From Zea mays (Eukaryota; Streptophyta; Magnoliopsida; Poales; Poaceae): a stretch of 64,000 nucleotides of DNA. Shown here piece after piece: positions 44,461-54,414 of this stretch. Below the pieces are notes generated by a model. That model saw only the letters and a program-made list of their open reading frames with translations, was not told where the DNA came from and searched no databases. Made by a program: the position numbers and the translations under genes. The stretch spans positions 130,540,990 through 130,604,989 of the forward strand of contig NC_050101.1 of assembly GCF_902167145.1 (NCBI RefSeq), in the 5' to 3' direction. Every line of letters starts with the position of its first letter. Positions within the stretch are counted from its first letter, which is position 1.

Positions 44461-45204
44461 ATGGCTTCGTTCAAGAACCAAGCTGGAACTGCTTCGGCTC
44501 CGAAGCTGATTCTCCCGATAACAGGCGGTTCATGCTCAGAGCCGGCTAACAAGAAACAGAAGAAGGAGGCGCAGAGAAGAGTACAACATGTAGGGGTACA
44601 AGGACCTTTCATCAAGTCAAGATGGTCTCACATTCCAATTACCTTCTCTCAAGAGGATCTTCAGCTCAAGGATTACCCACACAATGATGCTATGGTTATC
44701 TCTTGTGTGATCAAAGGATTTCTGGTCTATAATGTTTTGGTTGATACAGGCAGTGCAGCTGATATCATATTTGCTAAAACTTTCAGACAGATGCAAGAGC
44801 CCGAAGACAAGATCCATGATGCCACACATCCCCTTTGTGGCTTCGGAGGAAGGCAGATTGTAGCACTTGGAAAAATCACAATGCCAGTAACTTTCGGATT
44901 TATCAATAACACAAGGACTGAACAAGTTGTGTTCGACATTGTTGATATGGAATACCCTTATAATGCAATCATTGGTCGCGGTACTCTCAATGCCTTCGAA
45001 GCAATTCTTCATCCAGCATATCTTTGCATGAAGATACCTTAGGACCAAGGACCTATTGCCATTCATGGAAGTCAGGAAGCTGCCAGAAGGGCCGAAGGAA
45101 ACTGGACAGACTCAAAAGCAATCCATAACATAGATGAAGCTAAAGCTTGTGAGCAGTACAAGTTTAGAAGAGAGAAAGCTGCTTCGGCCGATCAGCCGAA
45201 GCCC
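44461..45204 (+). pseudogene. Element D gag start fused to protease
   Basis: The ATG at 44461 (MASFKNQAGTASAPK) sits where a gag start is expected, but within 40 codons the sequence is already the gag-protease linker (NKKQKKEAQRRVQHV) and then protease. Protease shows VLVDTGSAADIIFAK (DTG), GFINNTRTEQVVFDIV and NAIIGRGTLNAF. A TAG at 45040-45042 interrupts the C-terminal end of protease (MKIP, then DQGPIAI in the same frame). The capsid part of gag, about 1 kb or more in relatives, is absent, so this copy could not make particles by itself. Confidence 0.8.
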
Positions 45205-47214
45205 ATGCTTTTGTGTGAGGACATAGCAGAGCAGAAGGTGCTATTGGGATCCCAATTGTCTGAAGAACAGGAGAAAACCTTGATAAGGTTTCTGTTCAAC
45301 AACAAAGATGTTTTTGCATGGTCAGTTAATGATCTTTGCGGAGTTAACAGGGATGTTATTGAACATTCGCTCAATGTTGACCCATCCTTTAGACCCAGAA
45401 AGCAGAGGCTTCGGAAGATGTCTGATGACAAGGCCGAAGGTGCTCGGAATGAAGTGAAAAGGCTCCTCAGTGCCGGAGTTATCAGAGAGGTAAAATACCC
45501 AGAATGGCTGGCTAACACTGTTATGGTAAAAAATGCCAATGGTAAATGGAGAATGTGTATTGATTTTACTGATCTCAACAAGGCCTGTCCGAAGGACGAG
45601 TTTCCATTGCCCAGGATAGATTCTCTAGTTGATGCAGCAGCTTCATCAGAGCTTAAGAGTCTGCTGGATTGTTATTCAGGCTATCATCAAATTTGGATGA
45701 AGAAGGAGGATGAGCCAAAAACCAGCTTCATAACCCCTAGTGGAACATATTGTTACCTTTGGATGCCTGAGGGGCTCAAAAATGCTGGAGGAAGCTTCAG
45801 TAGAATGACAACAAAGGTTCTTCATTCTCAAATAGGCAGAAATGTGCTAACTTATGTTGATGATATCGTTGTAAAAAGCACGAAGCAAGATAATCACATT
45901 GCTGATCTGCAGGAGACCTTCGCTAATTTTAGACAGGCTGGTTTAAAGTTGAATCCAGAAAAATGTGTCTTCGGAGTGAAGAAAGGGAAATTTCTTGGCC
46001 GTCTAGTTTCAACAAAAGTGATTGAAGCTAATCCAAATAAAATCGAAGCTATCCTTCGAATGGAACCACCAAGTACAAAGAAGGGGGCTCAAAGATTGAC
46101 AGGAAGACTGGCATCTCTCAACAGATTTATATCTAGATCAGCAGAGAGAAATTTACCATTTTTTGAAGTGCTGAAGTCAGCCGAAGTTTTTCAATGGGGA
46201 CCAGTTCAGCAGAGAGCCTTTGAAGAACTAAAGCAATATTTGATAGACCTAACAACACTAACTCCACCAACGCCAGGGGCTCCTCTGTTGTTATATGTGG
46301 CAGCTTCGCACTCAGCGGTAAGTACAGCACTCGTCCAGGAGAAGCTTGAAGGCCAAGTCAAAAAGCAAGCCCCAATATACTTTGTATCCGAAGTTCTTAG
46401 TTTATCAAAGAAAAATTATACAGAGTTGGAGAAGGTGCTATATGCTGTTTTAATGGCCTCCAGGAAGCTTCGGCACTATTTTCAGGCATACAATATAGTT
46501 GTTCCTTCTTCACAATCGTTGAAGGATATTATGAGAAATAGAGAAGCTACTGGAAGGGTTGGAAAATGGGCTGCGGAGCTCAATGAATTCTATATTGATT
46601 ATGTGCATATATCTTCGATTCAATCTCAAGTATTGGCAGACTTTATTGCTGACTGGACGCCAGGGGCTCAGGAAGAAGAAAAGAATAAAGATGCTGAAGT
46701 TTGGACAGTATTTTGCGATGGATCTTGGGGAACCTTCGGAGCAGGAGCAGCTGCTGTGTTGGTTGCACCTTCCAAAGTTAAAACTTGTTATGCAACAAGA
46801 CTTGATTTCAGTTGCACAAATAATATTGCTGAGTATGAAGCTTTACTTTTGGGTCTTCGGAAGTTGAAGGCGATGGGAATCAGAAGGGCGGTTCTTAAAA
46901 CTGATTCCCAAGTTATTGCTGGTCATATTGATAAAAGTTATAAAGCAAGAGATCCGAAGCTTGAAAAATATTTAGACACGGTCCGAAGGATTGAGGCTTC
47001 CTTTGAAGGCTTTTCTGTTAAAAATATTCCTCGTGGAGAAAATGAATATGCTGATTTATTAGCTAAGTCAGCAGCACAGGGGCTGCCCTTACCTTCGGAA
47101 GTATTTTTTGAAACAATAAAAGCACCTTCGGTTGAGCTTCTTGAAAGAGCGGTCCTCAACATATCCCCTGTTTATAGTGAAGACTGGAGAACTGAGATCA
47201 TCTCTTTCCTTTAG
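45205..47214 (+). CDS. Element D reverse transcriptase and RNase H, single open frame
   Basis: This 669-codon frame contains RT with FNNKDVFAWSVNDLCG, EWLANTVMVKN, FTDLNKACPKDEF, SGYHQIWMKKEDEPK, MPEGLKNAGGSFSRM and the catalytic YVDDIVVKS (45854-45880). The connection domain follows, then RNase H with FCDGSWGTFG, NIAEYEALLLGL, LKTDSQVIAGH and ENEYADLLAK. At the place where three other copies here have UAG, this frame has CAG (45268-45270). It ends at TAG 47212-47214, after which integrase continues in the same frame, so this stop is probably a mutation. Confidence 0.88.
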   Translation: MLLCEDIAEQKVLLGSQLSEEQEKTLIRFLFNNKDVFAWSVNDLCGVNRDVIEHSLNVDPSFRPRKQRLRKMSDDKAEGARNEVKRLLSAGVIREVKYPEWLANTVMVKNANGKWRMCIDFTDLNKACPKDEFPLPRIDSLVDAAASSELKSLLDCYSGYHQIWMKKEDEPKTSFITPSGTYCYLWMPEGLKNAGGSFSRMTTKVLHSQIGRNVLTYVDDIVVKSTKQDNHIADLQETFANFRQAGLKLNPEKCVFGVKKGKFLGRLVSTKVIEANPNKIEAILRMEPPSTKKGAQRLTGRLASLNRFISRSAERNLPFFEVLKSAEVFQWGPVQQRAFEELKQYLIDLTTLTPPTPGAPLLLYVAASHSAVSTALVQEKLEGQVKKQAPIYFVSEVLSLSKKNYTELEKVLYAVLMASRKLRHYFQAYNIVVPSSQSLKDIMRNREATGRVGKWAAELNEFYIDYVHISSIQSQVLADFIADWTPGAQEEEKNKDAEVWTVFCDGSWGTFGAGAAAVLVAPSKVKTCYATRLDFSCTNNIAEYEALLLGLRKLKAMGIRRAVLKTDSQVIAGHIDKSYKARDPKLEKYLDTVRRIEASFEGFSVKNIPRGENEYADLLAKSAAQGLPLPSEVFFETIKAPSVELLERAVLNISPVYSEDWRTEIISFL

Positions 47215-48414
47215 GGTAACTTTCTTTCAGATGACGAAGCTTATAACAGGAGGATAGAGGCAAGAGCTCGACCATATGTTATAATAGAAGGGGAACTATA
47301 CAAGCGTGGGGTCTGTTCTCCGTTACTCAAGTGTTTATCCAGAGCCGAAGGTATAGAATTGATGAAGGAAATACACGCAGGCCTATGTGGATCTCACATT
47401 AGATCTAGGCCTTTGCTTGGAAAAGTTTTCCGTCAAGGATTTTATTGGCCAAAGGCAGCTTCGGATGCAGCGAAATTAGTCCAAAAGTGCGAAGGTTGTC
47501 AGAAATGTGCAAGAGATCAAAAACAACCTTCGTCTTTAACTCAGTTAATACAACCCACTTGGCCGTTGCAAAGGTGGGGCCTTGATTTGTTAGGTCCGTT
47601 ACCACCAGCACAAGGCAACTTAAGATATGTTGTAGTGGCAGTAGAATATTTTTCTAAGTGGATTGAGGCAAAGCCTTTAGCCACAATAACTTCGGTCACT
47701 ATTCAAAAGTTTTTCTGGCAAAATATTGTTTGTCGCTTCGGAGTGTCGAAGGCCATTACTGTGGATAATGGGACACAGTTTGATTCCAAAGCTTTCAGAG
47801 AATTTTGCGATCAAATTGGCACGAAGATCCATTTCGCATCAGTTCGACATCCGGAGTCAAATGGACTTGTCGAAAGAGCTAATGGGATCATAATAACAGG
47901 AATAATGAAGTTAATCTTTAATCAGCCCAGGGGAAAGTGGCCAGACGAATTAATCAAAGTGGTGTGGAGCCATAACACAACAGTATCAAGATCAACAGGC
48001 TTTACACCATTCAAACTATTGTTTGGTGACGAAGCAATAACTCCAGAAGAAGCCAAAGCAGGATCAATAAGAATAGTAGCTTCGGCAGAAGACGAAGCTG
48101 AAGCTGATTACTCTGTGGGAAAAGATGCTATAGAAGGGATCAGGCTTCAAGCTGTGGAAAACATCAACAAATACCAATCTGAAACAATAAAATGGCGTGA
48201 TAGAAAGGTTAGGCTAAAGAACATTGAACCAGGACACTTGGTGCTTCGAAGAGTAGCCAACCCTGAGACAGTAGGCAAATTACAGCTGAAGTGGGAAGGA
48301 CCTTTTTTGGTAGTATCTTCGTCAAGACCCGGTTCCTACAGATTGAAGGATATGGACGGCAATGACATTCCTAGATCATGGAATGCAGATGAGCTTCAGC
48401 GATATTATATTTAG
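47215..48414 (+). CDS. Element D integrase
   Basis: In frame after the TAG at 47212. Zinc region HAGLCGSHIRSRPLLGKVF...CEGCQKC, core GLDLLGPLPPAQG, TVDNGTQFDS and NGLVERANGIIITG with D, D and E present, and C-terminal WEGPFLVVSSSRPGSYRL, ending at TAG 48412-48414. No chromodomain. The frame is open, so the domain itself is undamaged. Confidence 0.88.
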   Translation, partial: GNFLSDDEAYNRRIEARARPYVIIEGELYKRGVCSPLLKCLSRAEGIELMKEIHAGLCGSHIRSRPLLGKVFRQGFYWPKAASDAAKLVQKCEGCQKCARDQKQPSSLTQLIQPTWPLQRWGLDLLGPLPPAQGNLRYVVVAVEYFSKWIEAKPLATITSVTIQKFFWQNIVCRFGVSKAITVDNGTQFDSKAFREFCDQIGTKIHFASVRHPESNGLVERANGIIITGIMKLIFNQPRGKWPDELIKVVWSHNTTVSRSTGFTPFKLLFGDEAITPEEAKAGSIRIVASAEDEAEADYSVGKDAIEGIRLQAVENINKYQSETIKWRDRKVRLKNIEPGHLVLRRVANPETVGKLQLKWEGPFLVVSSSRPGSYRLKDMDGNDIPRSWNADELQRYYI

Positions 48415-48599
48415 CTTGATGTAATTTTTTCTATTCTTTTTTGTGGCACCCTTTTCCTTTCTGAAGGGGGAGAAAGGTTTTTAATGGGGCCACAACATGT
48501 AATTTTTCTTTTCCTTATTTCAATTCTATAAGAGTGATATCCCCCAAAAATGTAAATGTAAATGCAAAGGAAAAAGGAAAGAAAACAGGGAGAAGCTCA

Positions 48600-48890
48600 A
48601 AAGTCATTCCTAAGGGAATGCAGAGCTTACAGCGAAAAATAAACGCTGATTCCGCCGAAAGTAAAAGGCGAAGAAGCTCCTAAGGGAGGCTTACAGCGAA
48701 AAATAAACGCTGATTCCGCCGAAAGTAAAAGGCGAAGAAGCTCCTAAGGGAGGCTTACAGCGAAAAATAAACGTTGATTCCGCCGAAAGTAAAAGGCGAA
48801 GAAGCTCCTAAGGGAGGCTTACAACGAAAAGTCAGCACTGATACACCGAAAAGTAAACGGCAAAAAGATTTGAATCATTCCCAAGGGGAT
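48600..48890. repeat. 64-bp tandem array with hairpins, element D
   Basis: Units beginning GAAGCTCCTAAGGGAGGC start at 48673, 48737 and 48801, with partial ones on both sides. Each unit holds two inverted repeats: CAGCG..CGCTG around AAAAATAAA, and CGCC..GGCG around GAAAGTAAAA. It lies between the integrase stop and the 3' end of the antisense gene. The rest of 48415-49294 is AT-rich without an ORF. Confidence 0.9.
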
Positions 48891-49294
48891 GAAGGGCTAT
48901 GATTATGGTTTTGAATATATATTCCGATATTCATTTGCACGATACATTACATCATGTCATTTGCATTCATAAACATTCATTTAGACATATATAGAATCAT
49001 CATCATCATACCACACAAAAAAGACAGATGCTTCGGCTATGAGAAAAAAGCTTCTAAGAAAGAGGAAATTTTCATGCTTTGTTGTGTACGAAAAGAAGGG
49101 AAGGTGTTTTTCGCCTTCGGCTCAAAAGTGAAGTTTCGTTCACAGCAAAGCAGATTGTACACAGATAAAGGAGACAAGATATATTATAAGGTATGTACAA
49201 ATTTACATAAGTTTTTTCTACAGTTATATTACAAAAATTTCTCCAGAATTTTTTGCAGGAAAGTCTTTTATAGCAACTGTTAAACTTCAGCCCG

Positions 49295-51717
49295 TCATTC
49301 TTCAGCTTCGTCATCCTGCACATATTAAAAAACAGAATAAGAAAGGTGCAAATTTCAAGGAGAAGGTAAAAGTAACAAATATAAGTTTCTCACCGGCTTA
49401 AGGTGGCTCCGAGCTTTGTCACCAGCCATTTTTCGCTCGCCATTTACCCAAATCTGGGTCATAAATCTGTTTCCAATGCTTCGGGCTAGGCTCGGGATGT
49501 CAACCAAATCTGCTGGTGACAAGCTGAAGTTGGGCCTATTTACAATTTTTCCGTGCGTACAGCCAGCCTTCAGGAAAGCGGTAGCTGTGCCTCGAGAAGC
49601 TAGCAGGGCACAGAAGTCAGCATGCCCAGCAATAACTTCGTCAAGTGCATCAACCTCGCCTTCAATATATTCCAAGGTGCTGGGCAGGTTTTCAGCTGAA
49701 GGTGTAAATTTATCAGAGCTGGCTCCGATAGAGTGAAACACATCCTTCAGCCGTTGCACGCATCGACTGCCGAAATTTAGGCATTTCTCTTGAAGCTCCT
49801 TTAATGACTTTTGCAAATTTGAATTCTTTTCGATCTCAGTCTTGAGACTTGTTTCGAGGTTGTTCTTTTCCTGCTCAGATTTTTCTAACTTTTTGAGTAA
49901 TTCATTGTTTAACCTGTCATTTTCGGCCTGGACCTCGGCCAGTGAGCCTTCCATAGAATGAATAACGAAGTCTTTCTTTTCTAAGGCAGCTTCGTGTTCT
50001 TTAGCTATGATTTCAAGGTCTTGAATAACGAAGTCCTTCTTCTTTAGAGCAGCTTCGTAATTTTCAACTTTGTCTTCTAAATCTTTGATGATAGCTTTGT
50101 TTTTCTCCTCTTCAAGATCTTGTTGCATTTTTAGCACTTTACTTAGCAGTATACTCTGCCAAAACAACCTTCGTCAGAAAACGACCTAAATAATAATAAT
50201 AATAATACAATAATAATAATATTTTTTACCTTAAAATTAGCATAGAGCAAGCTACCGGCGATATGTTGTCGCTGGTACCTGCAAAGGTCCGCTTCTATCT
50301 TCGGCAGGCCAACGCTTTTGGAGAAGGTCCTAACAACTTTGGCCTCGGTGCGATTTCGAAGGCATCTTAGCTTCCCTTCGTTGACCCCACCAAATAGCAG
50401 AGACCCTGGTTTATATCCACGGGATATGGCATATTTCTTCAGCTCTTCTTTTTCAGCGCCTGTTAACTCTTGTCCAAGTAAATCTTGAAAGTTAAAATTT
50501 CCTTCCTCCAAAATGTCTTCAACCTGCTCTTTTCCTTTTTCAGTAGCCGTGTTCACCGCAGCCACAACAGCTTCTTCTTCAGCCATTTTTAGAAGTATAT
50601 TGCCAATAACATCAAGTGTGGTTTCCAGGTTAGAATCTTCGGTGGTCCCGGCTTCGGCTCCGGTAGCTTCGGCTTCAGTGGTTTCGGCTCCGGTAGCTTC
50701 GGCTGCGGCGGCTTCGGCTCCGGTGGTCTCGGCAATGACAATTTTTGACACCGATATCGGTGGCGGTGTCTGATGAATCACATCTGCCACTTGGATAATT
50801 CTTCGTTTTTCGGCTTTGCAGGACTTTCTGCTGCCGAAGCTTCTTTGTCCTTCTGAAAAAACTTCGTCAGTTCTGGCGCCAGCGGACTTAGCTTGACATG
50901 CAAATGTTCAGTCATTACCTTCAGAATCTCTTCTACTTCGGCAGCAGAAGGTGTCGCAGGAGCTTCCTCCTCTCGGACTAATGTCTTTGGTTCTGGAGAT
51001 GCAGGTTTTGGAGATACAGCTTTTTTTTTCTTGGAGCAGCTACCTTCGGCTCTGAGCTCAGTTTTTTGGAAATTTCTTGCTCCTTTTTGGCCAATTTGGT
51101 GCTTTCCTTGTCAAGGGCGATGACAATTCTTTTTCTCTTCGGGCCTTCGGCGTCTCCGCCCAGTTGCTCATAATCAGGATACTCAAAATTCAAGGCATCT
51201 AGCACCCGATTCAATCTTCGTTTAGGGCGACTGCCGAAGGCTGCTGTCATCAACTGATCTTCCTTCTTAGAATAATTTTCGAGGATATCGTTGCACATAA
51301 TCTCGATTGTGTCCAACCACTCCTGGCAGGGTTTTTTAAAGTGTTTCTTAAACTTGTAATAATAAGGCAATCGAATAAGTTCTCCCTTTTTCTTTTCTCC
51401 CTCCAGCTTCGGTATCTCCCAATCCCTCATTGTTGGGAACACTTTAAAAGCCAGAAATTCCTGCACCAAGTCTCTAGTGCCAATGTGATCTGAAATCACG
51501 CGAAATTCAGCCATAGCAATTTGGCTCGGGCTCCCCCTTATCATGTTGCATCGGGGCCTCGTTTCTCCGAAGGTTAGCTCTAGTGGACTCTGGACCAATT
51601 TATCTTCATCTTTATCAACTTTAACATAAAACCACTCAGATTTCCATCCGGCTGGCCATTTGCTTCGGTAGCTTATCACTGGAAACTTCGTAGTCTTGCG
51701 ATAAGCAAAGTTGTAAC
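49295..51717 (-). pseudogene. Antisense intron-containing gene of element D, 5' end missing
   Basis: It runs opposite to gag-pol. Proposed exons: 50230-51717 (5' end cut by copy C), 49394-50155 and 49295-49315. The introns are 50156-50229 (74 nt, AAG|GTAAAA...GGCAG|AGT) and 49316-49393 (78 nt, CCG|GTGAGA...TGTGCAG|GAT). Both are phase 0, and joining leaves one frame ending in DDEAEE and a stop. The first exon carries WPAGWKSEWFYVKVD and LVQEFLAFKVFPTMRDW, which align with the antisense protein of copy C. A Glu/Thr/Ala-rich repeat (TGAEA) and long coiled-coils (50100-49750) follow. Frameshifts in T/A runs lie at 51021-51029 and 50806-50810. Related antisense ORFs are known in Tat elements; the function is unknown. 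Confidence 0.65.
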
Positions 51718-52330
51718 TGTGGGGGATAGATATCCCCTGGGTCCACTAAAGAAGTAAAAGGCCTCACGAAAAGCCCAAGGGCCCAATAATTCGTAAGGTC
51801 ATTCTTTCGTGGGCCTAGGGAAAGACAACCAATAAAGAAGACGTGAGACTGATTAGTGCAAACACAGGCGGCCCACAACGTCGAACGAATGAATCACAAA
51901 CAGAGACCCGACTTTCCTGCGCTGAAGCCCCCATGCAACAGAGCCATGCGAGGATAAGTCGGCGAAGGTTACGTAGGGATAAACTCAAGAGGTTCACTAT
52001 CTTTTAGCTACTAGTTGTTATCGTATCACATGTACTGCTCCACGGCCGAGTATATAAGGCCTAGGGGGCACCCCTTCAGATCGATCGACCCTGTTCTACT
52101 TAGCCACCCACAAAAAACTCTCTGCAGAGAATCTCTTTGTAACCACGCTCATATACTCACCAGGACGTAGGGTGTTACGCACTTCTAAGCGGCCCGAACC
52201 TGCAAATCTTGTCCATTGTCCCTCGTGCAATCGGCACGAACCATTTTGCTACAGTCGTTGACACCGTCCTACTCCTAAAAACACCTCGAGGGGCAACCCC
52301 GGGTGTGCGGTCGGACCCAAAACACCGACA
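51718..52330 (+). repeat. 5' LTR of copy C (613 bp)
   Basis: It starts TGTGGGGGATAG, ends CACCGACA, and is homologous to 15585-16200. TATATAA is at 52051-52057, and the 3' part reads GTGTGCGGTCGGACCC before the end. Confidence 0.9.
52051..52057 (+). promoter_or_regulatory. TATA box in copy C LTR
   Basis: GCCGAGTATATAAGGCCTAGG is conserved with copy A (15868-15874). It is about 333 bp into the LTR. Confidence 0.7.
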
Positions 52331-52350
52331 GCTGGCGCGCCAGGTAGGGG
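52331..52350 (+). promoter_or_regulatory. Primer binding site of copy C
   Basis: GCTGGCGCGCCAGGTAGGGG follows the LTR, identical to copy A. Confidence 0.78.
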
Positions 52351-52376
52351 GTGTGTCGACGATCCAAGCTAGCTCA

Positions 52377-54414
52377 ATGGCCGTCACCTTCCACAGCAAG
52401 ATCACCATGCGTCCCGGATCCATATTCTGCTTCGGGACAATCTCATCCGTGGCGGACGAAGAAGGAATTCTACACCGCCTCGCGGATCTGCCGGAACAGA
52501 AGTCTCCTCCAACAAACTCCGAAAATGCTGGAAAGACGCTACCTCCGGGTCTTCTGAAAAAGATCGTCTCCGGGGAGGCTGGAGCTAGAAGCTCGCTGAC
52601 CCGGAAGACTCCGCTGTCTACTTCCCCGACGAAAGAATGGACACAGGTCATGAGAAAGAAGGAGACCAGGGAGAGGCCAGTCGTTCTTCCCGTTCCTCCG
52701 ACCTCAAAGGAGAACGGAAAGAAAGTCGCCGCGGCAGCAATACCGTTCTACCCCGACGTCCTCTTCATCGGGAGGGCAGAGTCGCCCGCCGTCTCCGACG
52801 ATGAACCGACCGCGCCCGGAGAAGAACCGCCTCAGCGAGAATCCCGCCGACGAAGGAACCGACGCAGGAACGTTCGACGACATCACGCAGCTGGAGAACG
52901 GGATCCGGAGCAGCCTGTCTCGCGAGACGAGGTCTCAGAGATAGGAGAAACTCCGGAAGAACGCGTCTTCAGGGAACGAAGGAACTCCCGACGACGTGAT
53001 CGCCGTCGGACTCAGGAGCAAGCCGAGCAAGATGCAAGGCAACGACGCGGGAATCCGCTCTTCGGGCGCAACTTGAACCCTGACTTCGCCCGAGCTATGA
53101 ACACGCCGAGCGAAGTCGGAGGCGTTCTAGCCCGGATAGCTGACGGACTTCCTCGGACCCCCGACGCCGAGGGATACCGGCGCCTGTTCACTCAGGCAGC
53201 CAACCATCTTCTACCGCTCGCTCACCCGCCGAACGATCTGCGACACGCCATCAACAGTCGCCGAGACGCGCAGAGCTCTATCAATGCTTCGCGCGAACGA
53301 CGGCACGAGAACGAAATTCGCCGTCGGGAGGAGTATGACCGAGATCATGGCTTCCCGACTCAAAGCCAGGCCACCCGAACTGAGTCGGCAACAGCTTCAA
53401 CTGGTGGAACCACCCGGGGACGGTCGAGGAACCACCACCGCCACTCCCCTCCCCGGGACAGACGACATCCTCGATGACAGGAGGACACGTGCGGAGTATC
53501 CGCCCTTACTCCGCGCCTTAGGGCCATCCAATGGCCTCCCAACTTCAAGGTATCCAATGTCGATAAATATGAACCTAAGCAGGATCCAGGGGGCTGGTTA
53601 GCCGTCTACACCACCGCTGCTCGGGCTGCCGGGGCATCCGAAGACGTCATGACTGCGTATCTGCCCATCGTCCTCGGGCAAGACGCGCTGCAGTGGCTAC
53701 GACATCTACCCCGACACTGCATCGACGACTGGGGAGACTTCAGTCGACGTTTCACCGCCAACTTCCAGTCTCTCTCCGACAAGCCAGCACAACCATGGGA
53801 CCTCAAATCCATCAAGCGCCGGGGGGATGAGACTCTCCGGTCATACCTCAAAAGGTTCCAGACCATGAGGAACCGCATCCCCGAGGTCACGGAGGCGGCC
53901 GTGATCGAGGACTTCTACAGAGGATCTAACGACTCGGCTTTCGTCCGAGCCATACTGCAAAAGGCGCCGACTACCTCCGAGGAGCTATTCCGGGAAGCCG
54001 ACCTCTACATCACCGCTGACGAGCGGGCCCAGGAACCTCATCGGAGGAGCAAAGCCCACACCGGCAGCGCCACGACGCGACGCGAACCAGCCGCCCGACA
54101 AGCGCTGGGAGAAGAGGCCTCGCGAAGAGGTACACGCCGCCGGACCACCCGCCTCTCGCGCCCGAGGAGGACCTCGTGGAGGCGAACGCACGCTGGACGA
54201 CATCCTCGACGCCCAGTGCCCGTACCACAAGGATATGCGCCACACTCTCCGCAACTGCCGGGATTTCAAGCACTCCGTCGGGCATGGCCGACCCTTCCAA
54301 CCTCTACCACCTCCTCCGCCGAGGGGAGGACCAGATGAACCACGACAGCCCCATCAGCCGGAGGAGGGGGGAGGAGGAGCATTTCCGCGCGTTGACAGAG
54401 AGGTCAACGTCATC
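52377..54414 (+). pseudogene. Copy C gag
   Basis: The ATG at 52377 (MAVTFHSKITMRPGS) is chosen because copy A has the homologous ATG at 15539. The same frame is open upstream to 52209, through U5 and the primer site. An Arg-rich segment (RESRRRRNRRRNVRR) lies near 52840. The capsid core is at 53649-54000 (DALQWLRHLPRHCIDDWGDF, LRSYLKRFQTMRNRI, FVRAILQKAPTTSEELF). The C-x2-H-x4-H-x4-C segment (CPYHKDMRHTLRNC) is at about 54217-54258. A TGA at 53475-53477 and a frameshift near 54031 break it. Confidence 0.83.

Larger units (their letters stand above)
43814..51717 (+). mobile_element. cinful-like Ty3/gypsy (Tat lineage) element D, gag-less, cut by copy C
   Basis: The 5' LTR is 43814-44418, followed by the primer site, protease, RT, RNase H and integrase, a 64-bp tandem array, and an antisense spliced gene that is cut at 51717 by the Grande-like copy C. 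The family differs from Huck and Grande in LTR and protein. It is rich in CTTCGG/CCGAAG. The short LTR of about 605 bp suits cinful-zeon, but this is from memory. No gag capsid sequence lies between the primer site and protease. The 3' LTR is beyond the window. Confidence 0.82.

Noticed and set aside
45040..45042. TAG in element D protease as the counterpart of the conserved UAG
   Set aside because: It lies inside the protease C-terminal motif, about 76 codons before the aligned position, which in this element is CAG (45268-45270); it is more likely a mutation.
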